DNA of 64,000 nucleotides from Azorhizobium sp965227945 (GCA_965227945.1 CBDDGQ010000005.1:744001-808000), one strand, 5' to 3'. Shown: positions 43,714-54,149, counted from the first letter of the stretch. The notes: generated by a model from the letters alone, not told the origin. Translations and numbers: made by a program.

Positions 43714-44526
43714 ATGCAGCGTGTACGCCCTCGTTTGAGCCGTGCGGCCGGCCTTGCCGGCATGCTGGGCCTGCTGCTGGCCTTGGCTCTGGCCGGGGCG
43801 GCGCGGGCGGAGCTGACCTTCCCGGCGCTGACCGGCCGGGTGGTGGATGCCGCCCATGTGCTGCCGCCGGCCACCCGCACCGCCCTGGAGGCCAAGCTCG
43901 CCGCCCAGGAGGCGGGGGTCTCCGATCAACTGGTGGTGGCCACGGTGCCGTCTCTGCAGGGCACCGACATCGAGGATTTCGCCAACCGGCTGTTTCGCGC
44001 CTGGAAGCTGGGGCAGGCGCTAAAGAATAACGGTGTGCTCCTCCTGGTGGCGCCCAGTGAGCGGAAGGTGCGCATCGAAGTTGGCTACGGGCTGGAGGGC
44101 ATCCTGACCGATGCGGTATCCTCCACCATCATCCGCACCGCCATCCTGCCGTCCTTCAAGGCGGGCGACATGGCGGGCGGCATCGTCAAGGGCGCCGACG
44201 CGATCCTGGAAATTCTCAACCTCGATCCCGAGGAGGCCCGTCAGCGGGCCAAGGACGCGGCCGGCGCCGGCGCCACCGCCAGCGGCGACGACTGGGAGCA
44301 GTTCATCGTCCTGGCGGTGATGGTGCTGATCTTCCTGGTCATCATCTATCTCAACCGGCGCGGTGGCGGCGGGGGCAGGGGGCGGCGCAGCAGCTGGATC
44401 GGCGCCGGCGCCGGTGCGGCGTCCGGGTCCAATTGGAGCTGGGGGTCGGGCGGCGGTGGCGGCGGCGGCGGATTCTCCGGCGGCGGCGGCTCGTCCGGCG
44501 GCGGCGGCGCCTCGGGGGGATGGTGA
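43714..44526 (+). CDS. TPM-domain (YgcG-family) membrane protein with Gly-rich tail
   Basis: A 270-residue protein from ATG 43714 (GTG 43711 directly before it also fits). A signal/anchor is at about 12-32, then a TPM domain (about 35-165) with LTGRVVDAAHVLPPATRTAL, QLVVATVPSLQGTDIEDFAN and KNNGVLLLVAPSERKVRIEV, a membrane helix near 195-212 (FIVLAVMVLIFLVIIYL), and a C-terminal stretch of more than 60 mostly Gly/Ser residues (GGGGGGGFSGGGGSSGGG), typical for the family. The TGA overlaps the next gene's ATG (TGATG). Confidence 0.92.
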   Translation: MQRVRPRLSRAAGLAGMLGLLLALALAGAARAELTFPALTGRVVDAAHVLPPATRTALEAKLAAQEAGVSDQLVVATVPSLQGTDIEDFANRLFRAWKLGQALKNNGVLLLVAPSERKVRIEVGYGLEGILTDAVSSTIIRTAILPSFKAGDMAGGIVKGADAILEILNLDPEEARQRAKDAAGAGATASGDDWEQFIVLAVMVLIFLVIIYLNRRGGGGGRGRRSSWIGAGAGAASGSNWSWGSGGGGGGGGFSGGGGSSGGGGASGGW

Positions 44527-45149
44527 TGACGCTCGACACGCTCGACCCCATTGCCCTGGAGCGCATCCGCGCCGCGGTGGCCGACGCGGAGGCATCGACC
44601 AGCGCCGAGATCCGGGTGGTGGTGCTCACCCGCCCGCTGATCGACCATCTCTTCTATCCGCTCATGTGGGCGGCCTTTGCCGCTTTGGTGCTGCCCTGGC
44701 TGCTGGTGGTGCTGGTGCCGCTGCGCCCGGTCACGCTGCTGGCGGTCCAGGCGGCGCTGTTCGCCGTCCTGGCGGGCGCCCTGTCGCTGCCGGGCCTGTC
44801 GCGTCGGGTGATTCCCCGCGCGGTGCGCCGGGCGGCGGCGCGCAGTGCCGCGCTCGACCGATTCTTGACCTTGGGCATTCATCTGACCGAGTCGCGCACC
44901 GGACTTTTGATTCTTGTGGCGGTGCGCGATCGCCTAGTGGAGGTGGTGGCGGACGAGGGAATCCAGTCCGCCCTCGGCATGCAGGCCAGCACTGCGATTT
45001 GCGCGGCGGTGGCCGAGCGGGCCGGGGCAGGCGATCTGGCCGAGGGACTTGTGACAGCCGTAAGTCTTGCCGGCCAACAACTTGCGGGGCCGTTTCCGCG
45101 CCGGGACGGGGACCGCAACGAACTTCCGGACCATGTGATCGTGGCCTGA
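44526..45149 (+). CDS. Second TPM-domain membrane protein
   Basis: A 207-residue protein coupled to the preceding TPM gene by a TGATG overlap; ATG 44520 is an alternative start. It has a short TPM-like beginning (AVADAEASTSAEIRVVVLTR), two central hydrophobic helices (about 45-90), and a TPM-like cytosolic half (HLTESRTGLLILVAVRDRLV, EVVADEGIQSALG). It completes a lemA-TPM-TPM unit. Role unknown, likely with LemA at the membrane. Confidence 0.85.
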   Translation: MTLDTLDPIALERIRAAVADAEASTSAEIRVVVLTRPLIDHLFYPLMWAAFAALVLPWLLVVLVPLRPVTLLAVQAALFAVLAGALSLPGLSRRVIPRAVRRAAARSAALDRFLTLGIHLTESRTGLLILVAVRDRLVEVVADEGIQSALGMQASTAICAAVAERAGAGDLAEGLVTAVSLAGQQLAGPFPRRDGDRNELPDHVIVA

Positions 45150-45217
45150 GCCCCGTCTGGGCCCAGCTGACGCGATGAAAAGACTCGCGAAAGTAAGCAC
45201 TGGTCCCGTCGCAGCCC

Positions 45218-45246
45218 TTGACGCACGGCCAGGGGGACGGTAGAAG
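45218..45246 (+). promoter_or_regulatory. Promoter of the str operon, with long rpsL leader
   Basis: TTGACG (45218-45223), a 17-bp spacer and TAGAAG (45241-45246) form a good promoter. It leaves a leader of about 370 nt before rpsL. The whole gap 45150-45623 is 474 nt, contains no gene I can support, and is long for a ribosomal operon leader. A second TTGACG at 45299 has no acceptable -10. Confidence 0.65.
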
Positions 45247-45623
45247 CCACCCACTTTCGCGGCAGGCGTCGGCGTCTAAGCGATCGGAGCGGCAGTGGTT
45301 GACGGGACCTTCGGGACCCATCAAACAGGCCCCGATCAGACAGCCGAAACGCTGCCAGGTACAGCACTGAGAACTTCAGGTGCACGATCTCGGCGACAAT
45401 CCTTCAGGGGATTGATTTCCGCGATCCTCTGTCGCGAACGAGGGGCGTCCGCTGCGCAAGCAGTGTACGGCGCTCCATCGGTCGTGGTCCCGTCGGATGG
45501 CGTAAAGCCGTGCGGCGCGAAATTTTCGTTGGCGACTTCGGTCGCCGAACCGTTGCGGCCCTTCCGGGTCGCGGAACTTGGGAATGCGGCGCAAGCCGCA
45601 GGTCAGGACGAGGCGAAGGCTAC

Positions 45624-45995
45624 ATGCCGACGATCAACCAGCTGATCCGGAAGCCACGGGAAGCGCAGAAGGCGCGGGACAAGGCTCCTGCTCTTCAGTC
45701 GAGCCCGCAGAAGCGCGGTGTGTGCACCCGTGTCTACACCACGACCCCGAAGAAGCCGAACTCGGCGCTTCGTAAGGTTGCCAAGGTGCGGCTGACCAAC
45801 AGCTATGAAGTGATCGGGTACATCCCCGGTGAAGGTCACAATCTTCAAGAGCATTCCGTGGTGATGATCCGCGGCGGCCGCGTGAAGGATCTTCCCGGCG
45901 TGCGCTATCACATCCTGCGCGGCGTCCTGGATACCCAGGGCGTGAAGAACCGTAAGCAGCGCCGTTCGAAGTACGGCGCGAAGCGGCCGAAGTGA
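45624..45995 (+). CDS. rpsL: 30S ribosomal protein S12
   Basis: Decoding-centre protein, 123 residues from ATG 45624. TTPKKPNSALRKVAKVRL carries the Lys whose change gives streptomycin resistance (wild-type Lys here), and RGGRVKDLPGVRYHILRG includes the Asp normally methylthiolated. It is first in the str operon, 17 nt before rpsG. Confidence 0.98.
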   Translation: MPTINQLIRKPREAQKARDKAPALQSSPQKRGVCTRVYTTTPKKPNSALRKVAKVRLTNSYEVIGYIPGEGHNLQEHSVVMIRGGRVKDLPGVRYHILRGVLDTQGVKNRKQRRSKYGAKRPK

Positions 45996-46012
45996 TAAGG
46001 GGAGCTTGAGCT

Positions 46013-46483
46013 ATGTCTCGTCGTCATAAAGCCGAGCGCCGCGAAGTCATTCCGGACGCCAAGTACGGCAACATCATTCTCAGCCGCTTCATGAATTCCG
46101 TCATGCGTGACGGCAAGAAGTCGGTTGCCGAAGGCATCGTCTACGGCGCCCTCGACGTGGTCGAGGCCAAGGCCAAGAACAATCCGCTGGAGCTGTTCGT
46201 CCAGGCCCTGGAAAACGTCGCTCCGGCGGTGGAAGTGCGGTCTCGCCGCGTCGGTGGCGCCACCTACCAGGTGCCCGTCGAAGTGCGCGTCGAGCGTCGC
46301 CAGACCCTGGCGATCCGCTGGCTGATTGCCTCGGCCCGGGCCCGCAATGAGAAGACCATGGTGGAGCGTCTCTCCGCCGAGCTGCTCGACGCCGCCAACA
46401 ACCGCGGCAACGCGGTGAAGAAGCGTGAAGACACGCACCGGATGGCGGAAGCCAACCGCGCCTTCTCGCATTATCGCTGGTGA
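46013..46483 (+). CDS. rpsG: 30S ribosomal protein S7
   Basis: Primary 16S-binding protein that nucleates the head of the small subunit, 156 residues, full length. MSRRHKAERREVIPDAKYGN and the C-terminal HRMAEANRAFSHYRW are characteristic. In E. coli S7 represses its own operon; whether that holds here cannot be judged. 18 nt separate it from fusA. Confidence 0.98.
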   Translation: MSRRHKAERREVIPDAKYGNIILSRFMNSVMRDGKKSVAEGIVYGALDVVEAKAKNNPLELFVQALENVAPAVEVRSRRVGGATYQVPVEVRVERRQTLAIRWLIASARARNEKTMVERLSAELLDAANNRGNAVKKREDTHRMAEANRAFSHYRW

Positions 46484-46501
46484 TCGGAGAGGACCTCAGT
46501 C

Positions 46502-48577
46502 ATGCCGCGCCTTAACGCCATCGAGGACTACCGTAACTTCGGCATCATGGCTCACATTGATGCCGGCAAGACCACGACCACCGAGCGGATTCTGTACTAC
46601 ACCGGCAAGAGCCATAAGATCGGTGAAGTGCATGATGGCGCCGCCACCATGGATTGGATGACGCAGGAGCAGGAGCGTGGCATCACGATCACCTCTGCTG
46701 CGACCACCGCCTTCTGGAACGGCAAGCGCCTGAACATCATCGACACCCCCGGGCACGTCGATTTCACCATCGAAGTGGAGCGCTCCCTGCGGGTGCTCGA
46801 CGGCGCGGTGTGCGTGCTCGACGGCAACCAGGGCGTGGAGCCCCAGACCGAGACGGTGTGGCGCCAGGCGGACAAGTACAACGTGCCCCGCGTCGTGTTC
46901 GTCAACAAGATGGACAAGACCGGCGCCGACTTCTACCGCTGCGTCGAGATGATCATCGACCGCGTGGCCGGCAACCCGGTGTGCTGCCAGCTGCCGATCG
47001 GTTCCGAGAACAATTTCAAGGGCATCATCGACCTCGTCCGCATGAAGGCGGTCGTGTGGGAAGACGAAGCCCTCGGCGCGAAGTTCCATGACGAAGAGAT
47101 CCCCGCGGATCTCGCCGAAAAGGCCGCTGAATACCGCAACAAGCTGGTGGAAGCCGCCGTCGAACTCGACGACGACGCCATGGCGGCTTACCTGGACGGC
47201 ACCGAGCCGGACGAGGCGACCCTCAAGTCGCTGATCCGCAAGGCGGTCGTGCAGCGCAAGTTCAACCCGGTGTTCTGCGGCTCCGCCTTCAAGAACAAGG
47301 GCGTGCAGCCCTTGCTCGACGCGGTGGTGGACTATCTGCCGAGCCCGATCGATCGCGGCGCCATCAAGGGCATCGACTTCAAGACCGAAGAAGATGTGGT
47401 GCGCATGCCGAACGACGAGGACCCGCTCTCGGTCCTGGCGTTCAAGATCATGGACGATCCCTTCGTCGGCACCATCACCTTCTGCCGCGTCTATTCGGGC
47501 AAGCTCGAGACCGGCATGGCCCTGCTCAACTCCACCCGCGACAAGCGTGAGCGCGTCGGCCGGATGCTGTTGATGCATGCCAACAACCGCGAAGACATCA
47601 AGGAAGCCTATTCGGGCGACATCGTCGCTCTGGCTGGCCTCAAGGATGTGCGTACCGGGGACACCCTGTGCGACACCACCAACCCGGTGATCCTTGAGAA
47701 GATGGAATTCCCCGAGCCGGTGATCGAGATCGCCATCGAGCCCAAGTCCAAGGCGGACCAGGAAAAGCTCGGTATCGCGCTCGCCAAGCTGGCGGCGGAG
47801 GATCCCTCCTTCCGCGTGTCCACCGATTTCGAAAGCGGCCAGACCATCCTCAAGGGGATGGGCGAACTGCATCTCGACATCAAGGTCGACATCCTGCGCC
47901 GGACCTACAAGGTGGACGCCAATATCGGCGCCCCCCAGGTGGCCTACCGCGAGACGATCACCAAGAAGGTGGACGTCGACTACACCCACAAGAAGCAGAC
48001 CGGTGGTACCGGCCAGTTCGCGCGGGTGAAGTTCACGGTGGAGCCGAACGAAGTCGGCAAGGGCTTCTCGTTCGAAAGCGTGATCGTCGGCGGCGCGGTG
48101 CCCAAGGAATATATCCCGGGCGTCTCGAAGGGCCTCGAAAGCGTGCTCGGCGCCGGTGTTCTGGCGGGCTTCCCGGTGGTGGACGTGAAGGTCCAGCTCA
48201 CCGACGGCGCCTACCATGAAGTGGACTCGTCCGCCCTGGCGTTCGAAATCGCCTCTCGTGCCGGTTTCCGTGAGGCCCTGCAGAAGGGCGGCGCGGTGCT
48301 GCTGGAGCCGATCATGAAGGTCGAGGTGGTGACCCCGGAAGATTATACCGGTTCGGTCATCGGCGATCTGAATTCTCGGCGCGGCCAGATCCAGGGCCAG
48401 GACATGCGCGGCAACGCCAATGTCGTGAATGCCATGGTCCCGCTCGCTAACATGTTCGGTTACGTGAACACCCTGCGTTCTTTCAGCCAGGGCCGCGCGA
48501 CCTTCACCATGCAGTTCGACCACTACGAGCAGGTGCCGTCGAACGTCGCTCAGGAGGTTCAGGCGAAATACGCCTGA
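46502..48577 (+). CDS. fusA: Elongation factor G
   Basis: Translocase GTPase, 691 residues. The G1 motif AHIDAGKTTTTERIL, switch region EQERGITITSAATTAFW, G3 DTPGHVDF and G4 NKMDKTGAD are intact, followed by domains II-V. FRVSTDFESGQTILKGMGELHLDI lies in domain III. It is the canonical EF-G rather than the EF-G2 paralogue, as expected from its str-operon position. Confidence 0.98.
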   Translation: MPRLNAIEDYRNFGIMAHIDAGKTTTTERILYYTGKSHKIGEVHDGAATMDWMTQEQERGITITSAATTAFWNGKRLNIIDTPGHVDFTIEVERSLRVLDGAVCVLDGNQGVEPQTETVWRQADKYNVPRVVFVNKMDKTGADFYRCVEMIIDRVAGNPVCCQLPIGSENNFKGIIDLVRMKAVVWEDEALGAKFHDEEIPADLAEKAAEYRNKLVEAAVELDDDAMAAYLDGTEPDEATLKSLIRKAVVQRKFNPVFCGSAFKNKGVQPLLDAVVDYLPSPIDRGAIKGIDFKTEEDVVRMPNDEDPLSVLAFKIMDDPFVGTITFCRVYSGKLETGMALLNSTRDKRERVGRMLLMHANNREDIKEAYSGDIVALAGLKDVRTGDTLCDTTNPVILEKMEFPEPVIEIAIEPKSKADQEKLGIALAKLAAEDPSFRVSTDFESGQTILKGMGELHLDIKVDILRRTYKVDANIGAPQVAYRETITKKVDVDYTHKKQTGGTGQFARVKFTVEPNEVGKGFSFESVIVGGAVPKEYIPGVSKGLESVLGAGVLAGFPVVDVKVQLTDGAYHEVDSSALAFEIASRAGFREALQKGGAVLLEPIMKVEVVTPEDYTGSVIGDLNSRRGQIQGQDMRGNANVVNAMVPLANMFGYVNTLRSFSQGRATFTMQFDHYEQVPSNVAQEVQAKYA

Positions 48578-48637
48578 TCCTTCGCCCAGAACTAGTCGCC
48601 AAGAAATCTTCGCCAGAGAGACCCAACGGAGAGTCCC

Positions 48638-49828
<1,191 letters not shown>

Positions 49829-49894
49829 ATAATTAAGAAACGGGGCCGCGGTGGTCCGCCGTCGCGTCCCTCTTTCTCTTGGAGCCCTTGAGCC

Positions 49895-50203
49895 ATGAAC
49901 GGCCAGAACATTCGGATCCGCCTTAAGGCGTTCGATCACCGCATCCTCGATGCGTCGACGCGCGAGATCGTCGCCACGGCCAAGCGCACCGGCGCCCAGG
50001 TTCGCGGTCCGATTCCGCTGCCGACGCGGATTGAGAAGTTCACCGTCAATCGCTCTCCGCACATCGATAAGAAGTCGCGCGAGCAGTTTGAGATGCGTAC
50101 TCACAAGCGGTTGCTCGATATTGTCGATCCGACGCCCCAGACGGTGGACGCGCTGATGAAGCTCGACCTCGCCGCCGGCGTTGACGTCGAAATCAAGCTC
50201 TGA
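49895..50203 (+). CDS. rpsJ: 30S ribosomal protein S10
   Basis: Head protein of the small subunit that also joins NusB in antitermination, 102 residues (MNGQNIRIRLKAFDHRILDA). It is first of the S10 gene block; only 66 nt separate it from tuf, so str and S10 genes are likely read together. Confidence 0.98.
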   Translation: MNGQNIRIRLKAFDHRILDASTREIVATAKRTGAQVRGPIPLPTRIEKFTVNRSPHIDKKSREQFEMRTHKRLLDIVDPTPQTVDALMKLDLAAGVDVEIKL

Positions 50204-50225
50204 CGTGAGGCGAGGAGACACGACC

Positions 50226-50954
50226 ATGCGGTCAGGCGTCATCGCCCAGAAGCTCGGCATGACCCGCATCTTTACGGATGCTGGGGAACATTTGCCGGTC
50301 ACTGTGCTGAAAGTTGAGAGCTGTCAGGTGGTTGCCCACCGCACGCTCGATGTGAATGGCTACGTCGCGGTCCAGCTCGGTGCTGGCAAGCGCAAGCCGA
50401 AGAACACCACCCGCGCCGAGCGGGGCCACTTCGCGGTGGCTGAGGTGGAGCCCAAGCGCAAGCTCGCGGAATTCCGCGTGGATGCCGAAGGCCTCATCCC
50501 GGTGGGTGCCGAAATCACCGCTGACCACTTCGTTGTGGGCCAGTTCGTGGACGTCACCGGCACCACGGTCGGCAAGGGCTTCGCCGGCGGCATGAAGCGG
50601 CACAACTTCGGTGGTCTTCGCGCCACCCATGGTGTGTCGGTCTCGCATCGGTCGATCGGTTCGACCGGCGGCCGTCAGGACCCGGGCAAGACCTTCAAGA
50701 ACAAGAAGATGCCTGGCCACATGGGTGACGTCACCGTCACCACCCAGAACCTGAAGGTCGTGATGACCGACGTCGAACGCGGCCTGATCGCCGTCGAAGG
50801 CGCGGTCCCCGGTCACGCCGGCGGCTGGATCATGGTGCGGGATGCGGTGAAGAAGCGTCTGCCGAACGAGGCTCCCAAGCCCGGCGCGTTCAAGCTGCGC
50901 GACGGCAATGGCGCCGCGGCCCCGGTGGAAGCCACCAACGAGGAGGGCGCGTGA
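50226..50954 (+). CDS. rplC: 50S ribosomal protein L3
   Basis: Early-assembly large-subunit protein near the peptidyl-transferase centre, 242 residues from ATG 50226 (MRSGVIAQKLGMTRIF). The loop with THGVSVSHRSIGSTGGRQDP is well conserved. It has a C-terminal extension (APVEATNEEGA) beyond the E. coli protein. Its stop overlaps the rplD ATG (TGATG). Confidence 0.98.
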   Translation: MRSGVIAQKLGMTRIFTDAGEHLPVTVLKVESCQVVAHRTLDVNGYVAVQLGAGKRKPKNTTRAERGHFAVAEVEPKRKLAEFRVDAEGLIPVGAEITADHFVVGQFVDVTGTTVGKGFAGGMKRHNFGGLRATHGVSVSHRSIGSTGGRQDPGKTFKNKKMPGHMGDVTVTTQNLKVVMTDVERGLIAVEGAVPGHAGGWIMVRDAVKKRLPNEAPKPGAFKLRDGNGAAAPVEATNEEGA

Positions 50955-51574
50955 TGGATATCACCGTCAAAACCTTCGACGGCATCGATGCCGGCTCGAT
51001 TTCCCTGTCGGACGAGATCTTCGGTCTCGAGCCGCGGGCGGACATCCTGCACCGCATGGTGACCTGGCAGCTGGCTCGCCGTCAGGCGGGCACGCACCGC
51101 ACCAAGGGGCGCTCGGAGATCAATCGGACCTCCAAGAAGCTCTACAAGCAGAAGGGCACCGGCAATGCGCGTCATGGCGCGGCCTCTGCTCCGCAGTTCC
51201 GCGGCGGCGGTCGGGCCTTCGGCCCGGTGGTGCGCTCGCATGCCTTCGACCTTCCCAAGAAGGTGCGCGCGCTGGCCCTGCGCCACGCGCTGTCGTCCAA
51301 GTTCAAGGCCTCACAGATCATCGTGATGGACAATGTGGCTCTGGACGATCCCAAGACCAAGGCTCTGAAGGAGCGGTTCGAGAAGCTCGGCATCGGTTCG
51401 GTGCTGGTGGTGGATGGTGCGGAAGTGGAGACCAATCTGGCTCTCGCCGCCCGCAACCTGGCTTTCGTGGACGTGCTGCCGATCCAGGGCATCAACGTGT
51501 ACGACATCCTGCGGCGTGACACCCTGGTTCTGACCCGGGCCGCCGTGGACGCGCTGGAGGCGCGCTTCAAATGA
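50954..51574 (+). CDS. rplD: 50S ribosomal protein L4
   Basis: Exit-tunnel protein, 206 residues from ATG 50954 (a GTG one codon earlier is possible). The tunnel loop RTKGRSEINRTSKKLYKQKG and KGTGNARHGAASAPQFRGGG are clear. In gammaproteobacteria L4 autoregulates the S10 operon; no equivalent leader was seen before rpsJ. Overlaps rplW by 4 nt. Confidence 0.98.
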   Translation: MDITVKTFDGIDAGSISLSDEIFGLEPRADILHRMVTWQLARRQAGTHRTKGRSEINRTSKKLYKQKGTGNARHGAASAPQFRGGGRAFGPVVRSHAFDLPKKVRALALRHALSSKFKASQIIVMDNVALDDPKTKALKERFEKLGIGSVLVVDGAEVETNLALAARNLAFVDVLPIQGINVYDILRRDTLVLTRAAVDALEARFK

Positions 51575-51879
51575 GCCCGCAGGCGAACATCGAACCGCGT
51601 CATTACGACGTGATCCGCTCTCCCGTCATCACCGAGAAGGCGACGACGCAGAGCGAGCAGAGCAAGGTCGTCTTCAACGTCGCCCGCGACGCCACCAAGC
51701 CCCAGATCAAAGAGGCCGTGGAAAAGCTGTTCGACGTGAAGGTGAAGGCCGTGAACACCCTGGTCCGCAAGGGCAAGGTGAAGATCTTCAAGGGCCGCAA
51801 GGGCGTCCAGAGTGATGTCAAGAAAGCCGTTGTGACCCTCGAAGAGGGCCAGCGGATCGACATCACCACGGGCCTGTGA
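51571..51879 (+). CDS. rplW: 50S ribosomal protein L23
   Basis: Docking protein for trigger factor and SRP at the tunnel exit, 102 residues (HYDVIRSPVITEKATTQSEQ; VKVKAVNTLVRKGKVKIFKG). ATG 51571 overlaps the rplD stop in ATGA. Confidence 0.97.
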   Translation: MSPQANIEPRHYDVIRSPVITEKATTQSEQSKVVFNVARDATKPQIKEAVEKLFDVKVKAVNTLVRKGKVKIFKGRKGVQSDVKKAVVTLEEGQRIDITTGL

Positions 51880-51901
51880 GCCGAGGGAACGGAGTAAGAC
51901 C

Positions 51902-52735
51902 ATGGCGCTGAAGCATTTCAAGCCGGTCACGCCGAGCCTTCGTCAGCTCGTGATCGTCGACCGCTCGGGCCTCTACAAGGGCAAGCCGGTCAAGACCCTG
52001 ACCGAGGGCAAGTCGTCCTCGGGCGGACGCAACAACAATGGTCGCATCACGGTGCGGTTCCGCGGCGGTGGTCACAAGCAGACCTACCGCATCGTCGACT
52101 TCAAGCGCTCCAAGCGCGACGTGGTCGGCACCGTGGACCGGATCGAATACGATCCGAACCGCTCGGCCTTCATCGCCCTCATCAAGTATGCGGACGGTGA
52201 GCTGGCCTACATCCTGGCGCCGCAGCGCCTGGGTGTCGGCGACAACGTGATTGCCGGCGACAATGTGGACGTGAAGCCGGGCAATGCCGGGCCGCTCTCC
52301 AGCCTTCCCGTGGGCACCATCGTGCACAATGTGGAGCTGAAGATCGGCAAGGGCGGCCAGATGGCGCGCTCCGCCGGTGCTTATGCGCAGATCGTTGGCC
52401 GCGACCAGGGCTACGTGATCATGCGCCTGAACTCCGGCGAGCAGCGCCTCGTCCACGGCGCGTGCTACGCGACGGTGGGTGCGGTGTCCAACCCGGACCA
52501 CATGAACATCTCGCTCGGCAAGGCCGGGCGCAGCCGGTGGCTGGGTCGCAAGCCGCATAACCGCGGCGTGACCATGAACCCGGTGGACCATCCGCACGGC
52601 GGCGGCGAAGGCCGCACCTCCGGTGGTCGTCACCCCGTCACTCCGTGGGGCAAGCCCACGAAGGGTAAGAAGACCCGCTCGAACAAGTCGACTGACAAGT
52701 TCATTGTCACCAGTCGCCACAAGCGGAAGAAGTGA
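51902..52735 (+). CDS. rplB: 50S ribosomal protein L2
   Basis: Large-subunit core protein required for subunit joining and peptidyl transfer, 277 residues. The catalytic-region signature RGVTMNPVDHPHGGGEGRTS is intact, including the conserved His. A GGGAACGGAG stretch precedes ATG 51902. Confidence 0.98.
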   Translation: MALKHFKPVTPSLRQLVIVDRSGLYKGKPVKTLTEGKSSSGGRNNNGRITVRFRGGGHKQTYRIVDFKRSKRDVVGTVDRIEYDPNRSAFIALIKYADGELAYILAPQRLGVGDNVIAGDNVDVKPGNAGPLSSLPVGTIVHNVELKIGKGGQMARSAGAYAQIVGRDQGYVIMRLNSGEQRLVHGACYATVGAVSNPDHMNISLGKAGRSRWLGRKPHNRGVTMNPVDHPHGGGEGRTSGGRHPVTPWGKPTKGKKTRSNKSTDKFIVTSRHKRKK

Positions 52736-52746
52736 GGGCCTGACTG

Positions 52747-53025
52747 ATGTCTAGATCTATTTGGAAGGGCCCGTTTGTGGACGGTTATCTGCTGAAGAAG
52801 GCAGATACCGCGCGCGCCTCGGGCCGCAGTGACGTAATCAAGATCTGGAGCCGTCGCTCCACGGTCCTGCCCCAGTTCGTGGGGCTCACCTTCGGCGTGT
52901 ACAACGGGCAGAAGCATGTCCCGGTGTATGTGTCCGAAGACATGGTTGGCCACAAGTTCGGCGAGTTCTCGCCGACCCGTACCTACTACGGGCACGCGGC
53001 CGACAAGAAGTCGAAGCGGCGGTGA
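52747..53025 (+). CDS. rpsS: 30S ribosomal protein S19
   Basis: Small-subunit head protein that contacts the A-site tRNA region, 92 residues (MSRSIWKGPFVDGYLLKKAD; FSPTRTYYGHAADKKSKRR). 11 nt after rplB. Confidence 0.97.
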   Translation: MSRSIWKGPFVDGYLLKKADTARASGRSDVIKIWSRRSTVLPQFVGLTFGVYNGQKHVPVYVSEDMVGHKFGEFSPTRTYYGHAADKKSKRR

Positions 53026-53031
53026 TCAGCC

Positions 53032-53412
53032 ATGGGTAAGCCAGCACGGGCGCGTACGCTCCCTGACAATGAAGCCAAGGCGATTGCGCGCAACCTGCGC
53101 GTCTCGCCCCAGAAGCTCAACCTGGTCGCGGGTCTGATCCGCGGCAAGAAGGTGGCGACCGCCCTGGCGGATCTCGAGTTTTCGCGCAAGCGCATCGCGC
53201 TCGACGTGAAGAAGTGCCTTGAGAGCGCCATCGCCAACGCCGAGAACAACCACAACCTCGAAGTGGACGATCTGATCGTCGCCGAGGCGCATGTGGGCAA
53301 GGGGCTGGTCATGAAGCGGTTCTCGCCGCGGGCGCGCGGTCGCGCCTCGCGCATCGAGAAGCCCTTCGCCCAAATCACGATTGTGGTGCGGGAACTCGAG
53401 GAGCGGGCCTGA
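53032..53412 (+). CDS. rplV: 50S ribosomal protein L22
   Basis: Lines the exit tunnel; 126 residues. RNLRVSPQKLNLVAGLIRGK and the beta-hairpin tip region MKRFSPRARGRASRIEKPFA (a known macrolide-resistance site in other bacteria, no change evident) are visible. Its final base is shared with the rpsC ATG. Confidence 0.97.
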   Translation: MGKPARARTLPDNEAKAIARNLRVSPQKLNLVAGLIRGKKVATALADLEFSRKRIALDVKKCLESAIANAENNHNLEVDDLIVAEAHVGKGLVMKRFSPRARGRASRIEKPFAQITIVVRELEERA

Positions 53413-54149
53413 TGGGTCAAAAGGTCAATCCGATCGGGCTGCGGCTCGGCATCAACCGTACCTGGGACAGCCGCTGGTTCGCCAACAAGGGCGAGTACGG
53501 CATTCTGCTCCATGAGGACATCAAGATCCGCAAGATGCTGTTCAAGCAGCTGAAGCAGGCCGCGGTGTCCAAGGTGGTGATCGAGCGTCCGCACAAGAAG
53601 TGCCGCGTGACCATCTACTCGGCGCGTCCGGGTGTGGTGATCGGCAAGAAGGGCGCCGACATCGACAAGCTTCGCAAGAAGGTTGCCGACATGACCAAGT
53701 CGGAGGTCTTCATCAACATCGTGGAAATCCGCAAGCCGGAAGTGGACGCGCGCCTGGTGGCCGAGTCCATTGCCCAGCAGCTGGAGCGCCGGGTGGCGTT
53801 CCGTCGGGCCATGAAGCGGGCCGTTCAGTCGGCCATGCGTCTGGGCGCCGAGGGTATCCGCATCAACTGCTCCGGCCGCCTCGGCGGCGCTGAGATCGCG
53901 CGCCTGGAATGGTATCGTGAAGGCCGCGTTCCGCTGCACACCCTGCGCGCGGACGTGGACTACGGCACCGCCACCGCTTTCACCACGTACGGCACGTGCG
54001 GTGTGAAGGTGTGGATCTTCAAGGGCGAGATCCTGGAGCACGACCCCATGGCCGTGGACAAGCGCATGAGTGGCGAGGCCGAAGGGCCGAGCTCGCGCCC
54101 GCCGCGCCGTGATCGCGACCATGGTCGCGACCGCGATCACGCCGCTTGA
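53412..54149 (+). CDS. rpsC: 30S ribosomal protein S3
   Basis: mRNA-entry protein with helicase function, 245 residues. The KH domain contains RPGVVIGKKGADIDKLRKKV. The C-terminus extends past E. coli S3 with an Arg/Asp/His repeat (RDRDHGRDRDHAA), coded by an inverted repeat at 54109-54142. ATG overlaps the rplV stop by one base. Confidence 0.98.
   Translation: MGQKVNPIGLRLGINRTWDSRWFANKGEYGILLHEDIKIRKMLFKQLKQAAVSKVVIERPHKKCRVTIYSARPGVVIGKKGADIDKLRKKVADMTKSEVFINIVEIRKPEVDARLVAESIAQQLERRVAFRRAMKRAVQSAMRLGAEGIRINCSGRLGGAEIARLEWYREGRVPLHTLRADVDYGTATAFTTYGTCGVKVWIFKGEILEHDPMAVDKRMSGEAEGPSSRPPRRDRDHGRDRDHAA
54109..54142. repeat. Inverted repeat inside the 3' end of rpsC
   Basis: CGTGATCGC (54109-54117) pairs with GCGATCACG (54134-54142); inside lies the self-complementary GACCATGGTC (54118-54127). 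It encodes the Arg-Asp-His tail of S3 and would fold in the mRNA 8 nt before the stop. Confidence 0.6.

Noticed and set aside
45295..45309. 15-base identity GTGGTTGACGGGACC with 24113-24127
   Set aside because: In 64 kb of biased composition a shared 15-mer around a -35 box is expected by chance, and the 45299 copy has no -10 box.
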